Source of the DNA: JBAYIE01 sp041665785
GTDB lineage: Bacteria > Bacteroidota > Bacteroidia > UKL13-3
Direction of reading: 5' to 3'
Assembly (NCBI GenBank): GCA_041665785.1
Contig: JBAYIE010000012.1
Location: 35,618 to 99,617, forward strand
DNA: 64,000 nt
The notes beneath the pieces were generated by a model. It had not been told where the DNA came from. It worked only from the letters and a program-made list of their open reading frames with translations, and ran no database searches. Of the stretch, positions 1 to 8,801 are shown in pieces; position 1 is the first letter of the stretch, and each line of letters starts with the position of its first letter. The translations under genes were made by a program, and so were the position numbers.

Positions 1-1127
1 TCCCGGTTTGGTGTATAGAAAACAGAAAAGAAGTATTCATCAATGATGTAAAGAAAGATGCGCAGAATTACCTGAGCGGATCAATCACCATCAATCTCGA
101 CAATTCAACACTGGAAGACGGATCCATTTCAGAAATTCCGGTTTCGTTGATTTATATTCCTCTGTTGTTTAACAGCAAACCCATTGGCGTGCTTTCAGTT
201 CAAAGTTTTAAAAAGTATGCATATAACCAGTATCATCTGGATATTCTCCGCTCTCTGGCTTCATATATTACAACAGCCATACAGAATGCGCATTCGTATG
301 GTAAAATGACCGAAGCTTTCGAACAATTAAAATCCGCACAAAGCAAACTGGTTGAAGCCGAGAAAATGGCGTCGCTTGGTGTGCTCACTGCCGGAGTAGC
401 GCACGAGATCAATAACCCGGTTACGTTTATTTCAGGTGGTATCGAATCGCTGGAAGACAATTTTGCCGACCTGGAACGTTTGCTGGATGTTTTGCTCGAA
501 TCAGATCTCAAACAGGATGCAAAAACACAACTTATGAAGTTGCTGGAAATGAAAGATGAAATTGAGTTGCCCCGCATTGTACAAGAAATGAAAGGGCTTT
601 TCAATAGTGTAAAAAATGGGGCCAACCGAACTTCCGAAATTGTTAAAGGACTTCGCAATTTTTCACGGCTGGATGAGAATGACATGAAACGGGCAAACCT
701 CGAAGAGGGACTGAACAATACACTGGTCATTCTCAACAACAAACTGAAAAACAGGATCACCATTCATAAAGAATTTGAACATATTCCGGAAATAGATTGC
801 TATCCGGGCCAATTGAATCAGGTCTTCATGAATATTCTCAGCAACGCGTGCGATGCCATTGCCGATGAAGGTGAAATTTTAATAAGAACCCGTTCACTCG
901 ATCAGCAAGTAGTGATTACCATCAAAGACTCGGGATCCGGGATGCCCGATCATGTAAAGGCGCATATTTTTGAACCTTTTTTTACTACCAAACCAGTAGG
1001 TAAAGGTACAGGATTAGGTTTATCCATTTCGTTCGGTATCATCGAAAAACACAAAGGCAAAATTGAGGTCGAAAGTCAACCCGGAAAAGGAACTACTTTT
1101 ACTCTTTCGTTACCCATACACCAATAA
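1..1127 (+). CDS. GAF-domain sensor histidine kinase (5' end outside window)
   Basis: The reading frame is open from base 3, so the N-terminus lies outside the window. The visible part begins inside a GAF-like sensor domain, passes through a short coiled linker and ends with a complete kinase core. The H-box VAHEINNP carries the predicted phospho-accepting His (about residue 134 of the visible part). The N-box NQVFMNILSNACDAI and the ATP-lid glycine boxes DSGSGMPD and GKGTGLGLS follow. It should autophosphorylate and pass phosphate to a response regulator, most likely the gene that starts 4 bp downstream. No membrane segment is visible in the retained part. The signal sensed cannot be told from the fragment. 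Confidence 0.93.
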   Translation, partial: PVWCIENRKEVFINDVKKDAQNYLSGSITINLDNSTLEDGSISEIPVSLIYIPLLFNSKPIGVLSVQSFKKYAYNQYHLDILRSLASYITTAIQNAHSYGKMTEAFEQLKSAQSKLVEAEKMASLGVLTAGVAHEINNPVTFISGGIESLEDNFADLERLLDVLLESDLKQDAKTQLMKLLEMKDEIELPRIVQEMKGLFNSVKNGANRTSEIVKGLRNFSRLDENDMKRANLEEGLNNTLVILNNKLKNRITIHKEFEHIPEIDCYPGQLNQVFMNILSNACDAIADEGEILIRTRSLDQQVVITIKDSGSGMPDHVKAHIFEPFFTTKPVGKGTGLGLSISFGIIEKHKGKIEVESQPGKGTTFTLSLPIHQ

Positions 1128-1131
1128 TAAA

Positions 1132-1602
1132 ATGATTATGGAAACAGATCAAAAACACAGCATTCTCTATGTCGACGACGAACCGGATAATCTGGTTGTT
1201 TTTAAATCCACGTTCAGAAGGTACTATACTATTTACACCGCAACCTCGGGAATGGAAGGTCTTGAAATAATAAAGACGACTCCCATTTCGGTTATTATAA
1301 CGGATCAGCGCATGCCGGAAATGACCGGAATGCAGTTTCTGAGTCAACTGCCAGAAGAACCGGAAAACATGCGTATGATCCTGACCGGTTTCAGCGATAT
1401 ACAAGCTATTATCGATGCCATCAACAGTGGAAACGTTTATCGCTATGTATCAAAACCATGGGATAAAGACCAGCTGCGAAATATTATCGATCAGGCCATT
1501 GCTGCATTCGAAAAAAGGGTAACACTGAACAGGTATATCAGGCAACTGGAAGACCGTATTGCTGAACTTCAACTCCAGATTGAAACAACGATTAAAGGGT
1601 AA
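1132..1602 (+). CDS. response regulator, receiver domain plus C-terminal coiled coil
   Basis: This 156-residue protein starts at an ATG 4 bp after the kinase stop codon, which argues for co-transcription. A CheY-like receiver fills residues 8-125: acidic pair D15/D16, phospho-acceptor D58 in ITDQRMPEMTG, switch threonine T85 and conserved K108 in the VSKPW motif. The last 30 residues are a hydrophilic predicted coiled coil (RQLEDRIAELQLQ). There is no DNA-binding or enzymatic output domain, so it probably acts by protein contact or as a phosphorelay intermediate. Receivers of this sort are related to the N-terminal part of RpfG-like regulators, but the HD-GYP part is absent. The output is unknown. 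Confidence 0.9.
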   Translation: MIMETDQKHSILYVDDEPDNLVVFKSTFRRYYTIYTATSGMEGLEIIKTTPISVIITDQRMPEMTGMQFLSQLPEEPENMRMILTGFSDIQAIIDAINSGNVYRYVSKPWDKDQLRNIIDQAIAAFEKRVTLNRYIRQLEDRIAELQLQIETTIKG

Positions 1603-1639
1603 TCCTTTTGAGCTGTACCGATTCCTCAGCAATTTATCG

Positions 1640-1647
1640 TATCTTTG
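1640..1647 (+). promoter_or_regulatory. Bacteroidota-type -7 element upstream of era
   Basis: TATCTTTG matches the TAnnTTTG consensus of the Bacteroidota primary sigma factor and is followed by the C-rich stretch CCCCGCTT. It lies 42 bp before the era start codon. The nearest TTTG upstream is 29 bp away, too far for a standard -33 box, so only the -7 element is supported. Confidence 0.5.
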
Positions 1648-1689
1648 CCCCGCTTTCATAACCTCTAGTGGTTTGAAAGGATTACCTCC

Positions 1690-2586
1690 ATGCACACCAA
1701 CACCCACCAGGCTGGCTTTGTCAGCATTATCGGAAAACCCAACGTAGGCAAGTCTACCCTGATGAACGCCTTATTGGGAGAAAAGATTTCGATCATCTCT
1801 CCCAAAGTTCAAACTACCCGTCACCGGATTCTGGGCATTTTAAGCAAACCGGAGTACCAGTTGGTATTCAGCGATACTCCAGGTATTATTCAGCCCAAAT
1901 ACAAACTGCATGGCAATATGATGGAGTTTGTAAACCAGAGTTTGCAGGATGCCGATGTAGTGCTGTTTATTACTGATCATACACACGAAAGCGAAGAAGA
2001 TCCGGAGTTGATAGAAAAGCTCAAGGTGATTAAGACTCCGCTGATTGTATTGATCAATAAAGTTGACGAATTGAAAAGCAATGAAGAGGTTATGAGCAGG
2101 GTTGAGTTTTGGAAAAACCAATTGAATTGTTCAGCCATCCTGCCTATTTCTGCATTGAACAAATTCAATCTTGATACTTTGTTGAAGCAGGTTTTGCAGC
2201 ATATACCCAAAGGACCTTCCTACTATCCGGATGATCAGCTCACCGATAAATCGGAACGTTTTATAGCATCGGAAATTTTGCGCGAAAAAATAATGATGCG
2301 CTATAAAGAAGAAATCCCTTATTCGGTACAGGTAGAGATTACCGAATTTAAACAGGAAGAGAAATTACTGCGCATCAGTGCCGAGATTTATGTGATGCGC
2401 GACAGCCAGCGTCAGATCATGATTGGTAAAGGTGGTATAGCTTTAAAAAACACAGGAATTGCAGCCCGCCGCGATATGGAGCGCTTTTTCGGCCAACATA
2501 TTTTCTTACAAACGTATGTACGTGTTAAAGAAAACTGGAGAGACAGCGACAAACTTTTGAAACAATTCGGATACAAAGAAGATTAA
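1690..2586 (+). CDS. era: GTPase Era
   Basis: Era is a GTPase that binds 16S rRNA and helps mature the 30S subunit. The 298-residue length is normal. G1 GKPNVGKST is at 15-23, G3 DTPG at 62-65, G4 NKVD at 123-126, and the C-terminal KH RNA-binding domain shows its IGKGG signature at 245-249. The first ATG is used, about 40 bp behind a candidate -7 element. The next gene, der, starts 1 bp after the stop, so the two ribosome-assembly GTPases form one transcription unit. Confidence 0.98.
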   Translation: MHTNTHQAGFVSIIGKPNVGKSTLMNALLGEKISIISPKVQTTRHRILGILSKPEYQLVFSDTPGIIQPKYKLHGNMMEFVNQSLQDADVVLFITDHTHESEEDPELIEKLKVIKTPLIVLINKVDELKSNEEVMSRVEFWKNQLNCSAILPISALNKFNLDTLLKQVLQHIPKGPSYYPDDQLTDKSERFIASEILREKIMMRYKEEIPYSVQVEITEFKQEEKLLRISAEIYVMRDSQRQIMIGKGGIALKNTGIAARRDMERFFGQHIFLQTYVRVKENWRDSDKLLKQFGYKED

Positions 2587-2587
2587 T

Positions 2588-3916
2588 ATGGGAAATTTAG
2601 TTGCCATCGTAGGAAGGCCCAACGTAGGGAAATCGACCCTGTTCAACCGATTGGTAGGTGGCCGTGTGGCCATCGTAGATGATTTTTCGGGAGTAACCCG
2701 CGACCGCCATTACGGCCAGTCTGAATGGATTGGCAAAACCTTTACGGTAGTGGATACAGGTGGTTTTGTTCCCGAAAGTGAAGATGTATTTGAGTCGGCT
2801 ATCAACAGTCAGGTTAAGATTGCCGTTGAAGAGTCAGATGTCATAATTTTTATGGTCGACGTTTCGGCCGGTATTACTTCACTCGATAAATCGGCGGCTG
2901 ATTTGTTGCGACGTTCGAAAAAGCCGGTTTTGCTGGTAGTTAACAAAGTTGACAATGGAGACCGCCAATACGAAGCAGCTGTATTTTATGGTCTGGGTTT
3001 TGATAAATTGTATTGCCTTTCGTCGGCTTCCGGATCGGGAACAGGCGATTTGCTGGACGATGTAGTGGCTCATCTTCCGCCTGCCCCGGCAGACGAAGAA
3101 GAAACAGAAACGGTTCCCGTGAGTCGGCTTCCCCGTATTGCCGTGGTAGGTCGACCCAATGTGGGCAAATCTTCGCTCGTAAATGCCTTGCTCGGTGAAG
3201 ACCGCAATATTGTAACCGAAATTGCCGGAACTACCCGCGACTCTATTCATACCGAATACAAAGCGTTCGGACATCATTTTACCCTGGTGGATACGGCCGG
3301 AATTCGTCGCAAAACCAAAGTAAAGGAAGATATTGAATTCTATTCGGTGATGCGTTCTCTTCGTGCTTTGGAAGATTGTGATGTTTCGATTCTGGTTATC
3401 GATGCCACAGTGGGAATAGATGCGCAGGACATGAACCTGGTGCATCTGGCGGTAAGAAACGGCAAAGGTCTGGTGATACTGGTAAACAAATGGGACCTGA
3501 TTGAAAAGACACACAAAACCTCGCTCGAATTCGAAAAAGTAATCCGTAAAAAGCTGGAGCCCTTTGACGATGTACCTATTCTATTTACATCTGTACATGA
3601 AAAACAGAGGATTTTTAAAGCGGTCGAAGTAGCCATGAAGGTACATGCCAACCGTACCAAACGAATTCCTACTCACAAACTCAACGATATAATGCTTCCG
3701 TTTATCGCGAAGTACCCGCCACCAGCTATAAAAGGTAAATTTGTGAAAATCAAGTTTATTACTCAATTGCCGGGCCATACCAATCCCAAGTTTGCATTCT
3801 TTTGCAATTTGCCGAAATATGTCAACGAAAGTTATAAACGATATCTCGAAAACAAAATCAGAGAATCATTTGATTTTCAGGGAGTTCCTATTTCTATTTA
3901 CATGCGTGAGAAATAA
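2588..3916 (+). CDS. der: ribosome-assembly GTPase Der (EngA)
   Basis: Der contains two GTPase domains in tandem and a KH-like C-terminal domain, and acts in 50S assembly. Domain 1 has GRPNVGKST (9-17), DTGG (56-59) and NKVD (119-122). Domain 2 has GRPNVGKSS (188-196), DTAG (235-238) and NKWD (300-303). A short acidic linker around 165-180 joins them. The 442-residue length is typical. It follows era directly and is probably co-transcribed; a fresh promoter appears right after its stop codon for the next gene. Confidence 0.98.
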   Translation: MGNLVAIVGRPNVGKSTLFNRLVGGRVAIVDDFSGVTRDRHYGQSEWIGKTFTVVDTGGFVPESEDVFESAINSQVKIAVEESDVIIFMVDVSAGITSLDKSAADLLRRSKKPVLLVVNKVDNGDRQYEAAVFYGLGFDKLYCLSSASGSGTGDLLDDVVAHLPPAPADEEETETVPVSRLPRIAVVGRPNVGKSSLVNALLGEDRNIVTEIAGTTRDSIHTEYKAFGHHFTLVDTAGIRRKTKVKEDIEFYSVMRSLRALEDCDVSILVIDATVGIDAQDMNLVHLAVRNGKGLVILVNKWDLIEKTHKTSLEFEKVIRKKLEPFDDVPILFTSVHEKQRIFKAVEVAMKVHANRTKRIPTHKLNDIMLPFIAKYPPPAIKGKFVKIKFITQLPGHTNPKFAFFCNLPKYVNESYKRYLENKIRESFDFQGVPISIYMREK

Positions 3917-3919
3917 TGT

Positions 3920-3949
3920 TTTGTAAATAAGCGGATTGGGCTAATTTTG
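3920..3949 (+). promoter_or_regulatory. promoter of small lipoprotein gene (TTTG-N18-TAATTTTG)
   Basis: A -33 TTTG (3920-3923) and a -7 TAATTTTG (3942-3949) are separated by 18 bp, close to the usual Bacteroidota arrangement. The -7 box is followed by CGCCCGTT. The predicted transcript starts about 30 bp before the ATG at 3987. Confidence 0.7.
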
Positions 3950-3986
3950 CGCCCGTTTATCAATAAAAATTAAAAAACTTTACAAC

Positions 3987-4214
3987 ATGAAAAAAGTATT
4001 ATCAATCGTTGCTGCTGCTGCTATGTTAGCTGTAGTTGCTTGCGGACCATCTGCAGAAGAAAAAAAGAAAGCTGAAGAAGCTCGTATCCAGGACTCAATC
4101 GAAAACGCTCAACGTATGGCTGATTCATTAGCCGCTATGGAAGCTACCATGATGCCTGATACTGCTGCTGTTGATACAGCTGCTGCTGCAACTGAAGTAG
4201 CTCCTGCTCAGTAA
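3987..4214 (+). CDS. small Ala/Glu-rich lipoprotein of unknown function
   Basis: This is a 75-residue protein with a signal peptide and a lipobox ending in AVVAC, so the mature form would start at Cys20 and be lipid-anchored. The mature part is low-complexity: a Lys/Glu-rich stretch (EEKKKAEEARIQD) followed by a Met/Ala/Thr-rich tail with repeated DTAA. It has its own well-formed promoter and a strong terminator, so it is a single-gene unit and possibly highly expressed. Short abundant lipoproteins of this look are common in Bacteroidota. I do not recognise a named family and cannot assign a function. Confidence 0.8.
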   Translation: MKKVLSIVAAAAMLAVVACGPSAEEKKKAEEARIQDSIENAQRMADSLAAMEATMMPDTAAVDTAAAATEVAPAQ

Positions 4215-4234
4215 TCAGATCGAAACCTACTAAG

Positions 4235-4266
4235 AAAGAGTGTCCTACCGGGCACTCTTTTTTTTA
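4235..4266 (+). terminator. rho-independent terminator after the small lipoprotein gene
   Basis: AGAGTGTCC pairs with GGGCACTCT (one G-T pair) across a TACC loop, giving a 9-bp stem that AA/TT pairs can extend. A run of eight T follows directly. It ends the preceding single-gene transcript. Confidence 0.9.
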
Positions 4267-4307
4267 TTTAATTGGGTAAAGAATTTTTATATTCCTCTAA
4301 AACCACT

Positions 4308-4315
4308 TACATTTG
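4308..4315 (+). promoter_or_regulatory. -7 element upstream of rpmH
   Basis: TACATTTG matches TAnnTTTG and is followed by CCACCCTT. It sits 21 bp before the rpmH ATG. No good -33 box is visible at the expected distance. Confidence 0.5.
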
Positions 4316-4336
4316 CCACCCTTAAATAGTTGAGTT

Positions 4337-4498
4337 ATGCCACAAAGAACATTTCAGCCGTCCGTTAGAAAAAGAAAAAACAAACACGGTTTCCGTGAAA
4401 GAATGGCTTCCGAGTCAGGTCGTAAAGTAATTGCTTCACGCCGCGCGAAAGGCCGCCATAAATTGACCGTTTCTGACGAAAAACGTCACAAGAAATAA
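4337..4498 (+). CDS. rpmH: 50S ribosomal protein L34
   Basis: This 53-residue, strongly basic protein begins MPQRTFQPSVRKRKNKHGF and carries the L34 signature around the central RERMAS segment and the C-terminal SRRAKGRHKLTVSD part. It is slightly longer than the 44-46 residues seen in many bacteria, as is usual for Bacteroidota L34. It is followed by rnpA and yidD, the classic rpmH-rnpA-yidD order. Unlike in many other phyla, dnaA is not visible next to it; era-der and a lipoprotein gene lie upstream instead. Confidence 0.97.
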   Translation: MPQRTFQPSVRKRKNKHGFRERMASESGRKVIASRRAKGRHKLTVSDEKRHKK

Positions 4499-4553
4499 TA
4501 ATACCCGGTCGGCTTTTTTCACCTCAAACGTGAATTGATCCGGCAATAGCTGT

Positions 4554-4946
4554 ATGGCCTTCACATTTACCAAAGAAGAAAGGCTGAGCCGCAAGACCCT
4601 GATTGCGCAATTATTTGAAAAAGGAAATCCTGTTGTAAAAGGGTTTCCTTTTCGCTTTTCATGGGTTTACGTAACCCTTGAAAACCCTTATCCGGTGCAA
4701 ATTCTCTTCCCGGTTTCCAAAAGAAGCATCCCTCAGGCTAATCAGCGTAATCGAATCCGTAGGCTTATGCGCGAATTATACAGAATGCGCAAACATGAAC
4801 TCTATGCGGTTTTGCAACAAAACAACCGGCAAATCGCCTTATCCATGTCGTATCTGGCCCAACAACCCCTCCGCATGAGCGAACTCAAGCCCTTATTTGA
4901 TCAGGCATTTCATAAATTGCTGCATGAAGTTACGAAATCTCATTAA
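4554..4946 (+). CDS. rnpA: ribonuclease P protein component
   Basis: RnpA is the protein subunit of RNase P, which removes the 5' leader of pre-tRNAs. The 130-residue basic protein carries the conserved RNR helix RNRIRRLMRE at 65-74 and the N-terminal FTFTKEERL segment that contacts the leader. It starts at an ATG 55 bp after rpmH. Its 3' end overlaps the likely yidD start by 23 bp, as is common in this locus. Confidence 0.96.
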   Translation: MAFTFTKEERLSRKTLIAQLFEKGNPVVKGFPFRFSWVYVTLENPYPVQILFPVSKRSIPQANQRNRIRRLMRELYRMRKHELYAVLQQNNRQIALSMSYLAQQPLRMSELKPLFDQAFHKLLHEVTKSH

Positions 4947-5151
4947 TGCCCCATTGATCGGACTTGTAAAAATGTATCAGTATCTGATTTCTCCATTGTT
5001 ACCCAATGCATGCCGATATACCCCAACCTGCTCCCAATATGCCGAACAGGCCATCCGGAAATATGGTCCGTTGAAAGGAATCTGGATGGCCATCAAGCGT
5101 ATTTCCCGATGTCATCCGTGGGGTGGCCATGGCTACGACCCGCTCCCATAA
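4924..5151 (+). CDS. yidD: membrane protein insertion efficiency factor YidD
   Basis: YidD helps the YidC insertase place inner-membrane proteins. The 75-residue product has an amphipathic N-terminus (LVKMYQYLISPLLP), the family signature CRYTPTCSQYAEQAI and the CHPWGGHGYDP end. I chose the ATG at 4924 (MKLRNL) over the one nine codons upstream because it matches the family length. It overlaps the end of rnpA in another frame, which suggests translational coupling. Confidence 0.95.
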   Translation: MKLRNLINAPLIGLVKMYQYLISPLLPNACRYTPTCSQYAEQAIRKYGPLKGIWMAIKRISRCHPWGGHGYDPLP

Positions 5152-5233
5152 AGGGAAGCAACCAAAAATTCCTTAATGATTCATAATTTCCGTTCCACTT
5201 ATCATTATTTTACGGCTTCAAACGTTATCCCTT

Positions 5234-5241
5234 TAACTTTG
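5234..5241 (+). promoter_or_regulatory. -7 element upstream of the S41 protease gene
   Basis: TAACTTTG fits TAnnTTTG, 35 bp before the chosen ATG. The T-rich stretch at 5208-5211 lies 22 bp upstream and could act as a weak -33 box. Confidence 0.45.
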
Positions 5242-5276
5242 TTATTCTTTAAACTGTACTACAAATGCGTACACAT

Positions 5277-6932
5277 ATGAAAAAAATTCGCTGGATTGTA
5301 TTGGGTGCATTTCTGGGAGCATTCACCCTCTTTTCCTTTGCCCCCACACCTACCAATTTTTTCGAAGTTTCAAAGAACCTCGACATTTTCGCTTCTGTGT
5401 TTCGTGAAGTGAATGCCTATTACGTGGATGATGTTGATGCCGGAAAACTGATGAAAAAAGGCATTGATGAAATGTTGAATTCGTTGGATCCCTACACCAA
5501 TTTTATTTCGGAATCCGAAGCGGAAGATTTCCGTTTTCAGATGACAGGGCAATACGGTGGAATTGGCGCTCAGATTGGCCAGCGTGGCGATTATGTTATG
5601 ATCACGGATCCGTACGAAGGTTTTCCGGCCCAAAAGGCTGACCTGCGTGCCGGCGACCTGATTGTAGAAATTGAAGGTAAATCTACGAAAGGTAAAACCA
5701 CATCCGACATCAGCAAAATGTTGAAGGGTCAACCCGGAACAAAGGTGAATATTCAGATCAAGCGTGAGGGAGAAACAGCTGCATTATCAAAATCCCTGAC
5801 GCGGGAAGAGATTCGTGTAAAGAATGTACCTTATTACGGTATGATCAATAATGAAATCGGTTATATCCGCCTGCAATCCTTTACCAACGATGCCGGCAAG
5901 GAAGTACGCGATGCCCTCACAGATCTGAAACGGAATCATCCGCTCAAATCCGTGGTGCTCGATGTACGGGGCAATCCGGGTGGATTGTTGCATGAGGCCA
6001 TCAATATTGTAAATGTATTTGTTCCACAGGGTGTTGAAGTAGTAAGCACAAAAGGCAAGATCAAAGAATACGATAAATCATACCGCACTTTAAATCCACC
6101 GGTTGATCCGGAATTACCGGTTGCGGTATTAACCAACCGCTCATCGGCTTCGGCGTCGGAAATTGTTTCGGGCAGTATTCAGGATCTCGACCGCGGATTG
6201 GTAATCGGTCAACGAACTTTCGGAAAGGGGCTGGTGCAAAATACCCGTCCTTTATCCTACAATACCCAACTGAAAGTTACGACTGCAAAATATTATACCC
6301 CATCGGGTCGCTGTATTCAGGCGCTTGATTATTCGCACCGGAATGAAGACGGAAGTGTTGGTCAGATACCGGATTCTTTGAAAAAAGAATTCAAAACCAA
6401 ACGCGGCAGAAAAGTATACGATGGTGGTGGAGTAGATCCCGATATAGTTATCCCTTCTAAAAAATACGCCAAAATTACCGAGAGCCTTTTGCAGAAGCAA
6501 CTCATCTTTGACTATGCCACCTATTACCGTACAAAACACGAAAGTATTGGCGCCATTCGCGATTTTAAATTTACCCAGACCGATTTTGAAGACTTTAAAA
6601 ATTATATAGCCGGTCGCGAGTATGATTATACAACTGCAACAGAAAAGGCATTGGAAGAATTGCGTAAAAAAGCCGAAGAAGAAAAATACCTGGAAGGTGT
6701 AAAAACACATTTCGATAAATTGAAACTGGATTTAGCGCACGACAAACAGGCCGATCTCGAAAAAAACAAGGAGGAGATTGTGCGTTTGCTTGAAGAGGAA
6801 ATTCTTCGCCGCTATTATTTCCAGAAATCGCGTTACGAATATTCTTTTCAAACAGATGCAGACATTCTGGAAGCCACTCAATCTTTGAGTAATACAGAAC
6901 GTTATCAATCCCTCTTAACCGGTAAGAAATAA
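5277..6932 (+). CDS. S41 family C-terminal processing peptidase
   Basis: This is a periplasmic serine protease of the CtpA/Prc family. The N-terminus MKKIRWIVLGAFLGAF is a signal peptide or anchor, which is why I prefer the ATG at 5277 over the one at 5265. A PDZ domain covers roughly residues 85-170. The protease core shows the nucleophile block SSASAS (about residues 289-294) and the general-base lysine in FGKG (about residue 317). The last 140 residues are Lys/Glu-rich and probably helical. Such proteases trim the C-termini of exported proteins and cell-wall enzymes; the substrate here is unknown. The TauE gene starts 15 bp downstream and may be co-transcribed. Confidence 0.95.
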   Translation: MKKIRWIVLGAFLGAFTLFSFAPTPTNFFEVSKNLDIFASVFREVNAYYVDDVDAGKLMKKGIDEMLNSLDPYTNFISESEAEDFRFQMTGQYGGIGAQIGQRGDYVMITDPYEGFPAQKADLRAGDLIVEIEGKSTKGKTTSDISKMLKGQPGTKVNIQIKREGETAALSKSLTREEIRVKNVPYYGMINNEIGYIRLQSFTNDAGKEVRDALTDLKRNHPLKSVVLDVRGNPGGLLHEAINIVNVFVPQGVEVVSTKGKIKEYDKSYRTLNPPVDPELPVAVLTNRSSASASEIVSGSIQDLDRGLVIGQRTFGKGLVQNTRPLSYNTQLKVTTAKYYTPSGRCIQALDYSHRNEDGSVGQIPDSLKKEFKTKRGRKVYDGGGVDPDIVIPSKKYAKITESLLQKQLIFDYATYYRTKHESIGAIRDFKFTQTDFEDFKNYIAGREYDYTTATEKALEELRKKAEEEKYLEGVKTHFDKLKLDLAHDKQADLEKNKEEIVRLLEEEILRRYYFQKSRYEYSFQTDADILEATQSLSNTERYQSLLTGKK

Positions 6933-6947
6933 ACAACATTAGTATAC

Positions 6948-7766
6948 ATGGAAGGCATAGTGGTTGATTCTGTTGTTTTGTTTCTTTTGGGGAGCATTGG
7001 TGGATTTATTTCAGGATTTTTAGGTGTTGGCGGTGGAATCATATATGTTCCAATACTGAGTTATTTTCTTTCGAAACTGGGAATGCACGGGGATGAACTG
7101 GTAAAGGGAATTCTGGCCAATTCCCTTTTCACCATTATTTTTTCAGGTTCCATTTCGAGTTACAAACAATACAAATCAGGGAATTTTTATGGTCGCAATA
7201 TTCTTGAAACAGCTGTTCCCGGAATTGTAAGTGTATTGCTGATGACTTATCTGATCCGCAATGGAAGTTGGTACTCCATTACTGTATTCAATTATGTGTT
7301 TGCAACCATGTTGCTGGTTATTGCCGTTCGCATGTTTCGCAGGCAAAAGCAAATCACTGAAACGTATGAAGTCACACATCTGCAATATGGGGCAACAGGA
7401 TTTGTTACCGGAATAGTAACGGCTTTATCGGGTTTGGGTGGAGGAATTATCATGGCTCCGGTATTCACTGATATCTTTAAACAAGACATAAAAAAGGCCA
7501 GTTCCATTTCCAATGGAGTCATTCCCATACTCGCTATTGCAGTCGGAATTTATAACCTCACAGGTGAACCGGCGATTCAGGTACATGCATGGCAGGCCGG
7601 CTATATTGTTTTTCCTCTGGTGATCCCCATGATACTTTCAGCTTTCATTTTTGCTCCCATTGGTGTTGTCGTTTCGCATAAAACTTCTGAACGCGTCATC
7701 CGCATCGTTTTTGCATCATTTGTAAGTTTGGTCTTCTTGAAAACCATGTGGCAAATAATCCGGTAA
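6948..7766 (+). CDS. TauE/SafE family sulfite/anion permease
   Basis: This 272-residue integral membrane protein has about eight hydrophobic segments in two homologous halves. Each half carries the glycine-rich family signature: GGFISGFLGVGGGIIYVP near the N-terminus and TALSGLGGGIIMAP in the middle. Family members export sulfite, sulfoacetate or other small organic anions, or take up sulfur compounds. The substrate cannot be read from the sequence. A phosphosulfolactate synthase lies elsewhere in the window, so a sulfonate link is possible but unsupported by proximity. Confidence 0.9.
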   Translation: MEGIVVDSVVLFLLGSIGGFISGFLGVGGGIIYVPILSYFLSKLGMHGDELVKGILANSLFTIIFSGSISSYKQYKSGNFYGRNILETAVPGIVSVLLMTYLIRNGSWYSITVFNYVFATMLLVIAVRMFRRQKQITETYEVTHLQYGATGFVTGIVTALSGLGGGIIMAPVFTDIFKQDIKKASSISNGVIPILAIAVGIYNLTGEPAIQVHAWQAGYIVFPLVIPMILSAFIFAPIGVVVSHKTSERVIRIVFASFVSLVFLKTMWQIIR

Positions 7767-7770
7767 ACTA

Positions 7771-8436
7771 TTATTCGATCGGAAAAACACGTGCCACGGC
7801 ATGCACCAGGTATGCTTTGCCATTGTCGGTTCCGGTACAATGAATATACGTACGGCGTTTATCTCCCTTTTTTAGAATAACCCTTCCCTTTGCACTCATT
7901 TTAAACAGTGCTCCGTGCGGCAAATCGTCGAGCATTTTCAATTCGGTTGCCTTTCGGTCGTAACGCAACAATGCCTTTACCAATACAACATCACCTGTGT
8001 GAGTATACGACGGTCGCTGCATATGCCGGATCAAGGCATGTTCCACTTCAGGCGGAAAAATTCCTCGTCCGATAACGGGACGCATATGAATTTTAAATTC
8101 TTCTTTCCATTCAGGACCATGAGGCTGATGATGATTGCCAAACTTTTTGAATGCGGTATGATGCGCCAATTCGTGCAGGAAGGTGATCAGAAAATCGAAT
8201 GGATTTAAATTGTGATTGATGCTGATACGGTTTCCTTTACCCAGGTGCGGACTGTAATCACCCAACCGGTCCTTTCGTTCCACCTCTATGTGCAGGTGCA
8301 AATTGAATTGCATCATCCGGTCGCTGCAATATTCAACGGCAGCAATTGGCAAAAACCGCGTAAGTTGCTTCATCAGGTGTTGTTTATGCACCAATTGTTC
8401 CGGAGTATACGTAGAGGCCGATAATGGAAGTTTCAC
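7771..8436 (-). CDS. SprT-like zinc metallopeptidase domain protein
   Basis: This protein of about 221 residues has the zincin motif HELAH at 88-92, in the FLHELAHHTAFKKFG context typical of SprT-like proteins. A third ligand could be the His in the following NHHQPHGPEW region. I chose a GTG start at 8436 (protein MKLPLSASTYTPEQL); the open frame extends upstream to an ATG at 8589, but that would run into the divergent gene at 8506. A TTG at 8451 is an alternative. Eukaryotic SPRTN cleaves DNA-protein crosslinks; the bacterial function is not established. The C-terminal part forms a small beta-rich region seen in SprT proteins. Confidence 0.85.
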   Translation of the reverse strand: MKLPLSASTYTPEQLVHKQHLMKQLTRFLPIAAVEYCSDRMMQFNLHLHIEVERKDRLGDYSPHLGKGNRISINHNLNPFDFLITFLHELAHHTAFKKFGNHHQPHGPEWKEEFKIHMRPVIGRGIFPPEVEHALIRHMQRPSYTHTGDVVLVKALLRYDRKATELKMLDDLPHGALFKMSAKGRVILKKGDKRRTYIHCTGTDNGKAYLVHAVARVFPIE

Positions 8437-8505
8437 GCGATTTTTTTGCAACTTAAAAACAAAACCAAAAATATTACCTACTTTTATTGAACCAAATTTC
8501 CAGAC

Positions 8506-8799
8506 ATGAACACCAACCCAACTTTTGAGATCATCAACAAGGAGGATGTTCCCAAGTATCATTTTGTATCTTACGACGTACTGGATCATGAAGAAGACCG
8601 GAATGCACGAACCGAAGCTTTACAAAAGGCCATGATTTTAGGCAACAGCGATCATGTGAAGATCAAAATTTTCTTCATGACTCATGAAGGATTGAAAGAA
8701 GTAGAAACTACCGTTTGGGCGGCAACCGATCAAAGTGTTGTTTTGAAAGGAGCCGTTTCAGTTCCCATCCATGCCATAACCCGTATTGAGTATCTATAA
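8506..8799 (+). CDS. conserved hypothetical protein, 97 residues
   Basis: A small soluble acidic protein (MNTNPTFEIINKEDVPKYHF at the start) with an alternating beta/helix pattern and no signal peptide. The C-terminal half (VETTVWAATDQSVVLKGAVSVPIHAI) looks like a small beta-barrel. It resembles uncharacterised proteins found across Bacteroidota, but I cannot name a family. It is transcribed divergently from the SprT-like gene and ends at a strong hairpin terminator, so it is a single-gene unit. Confidence 0.75.
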   Translation: MNTNPTFEIINKEDVPKYHFVSYDVLDHEEDRNARTEALQKAMILGNSDHVKIKIFFMTHEGLKEVETTVWAATDQSVVLKGAVSVPIHAITRIEYL

Positions 8800-8801
8800 A
8801 C

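Noticed and set aside
1063..1131. Longer N-terminus for the response regulator
   Set aside because: An ATG at 1063 is in frame but lies inside the histidine kinase gene, and the receiver fold begins after 1132.
4337..5151. Chromosome origin next to rpmH-rnpA
   Set aside because: In many phyla dnaA and oriC flank rpmH, but no dnaA and no DnaA-box cluster is present here; the gene order is typical of Bacteroidota.
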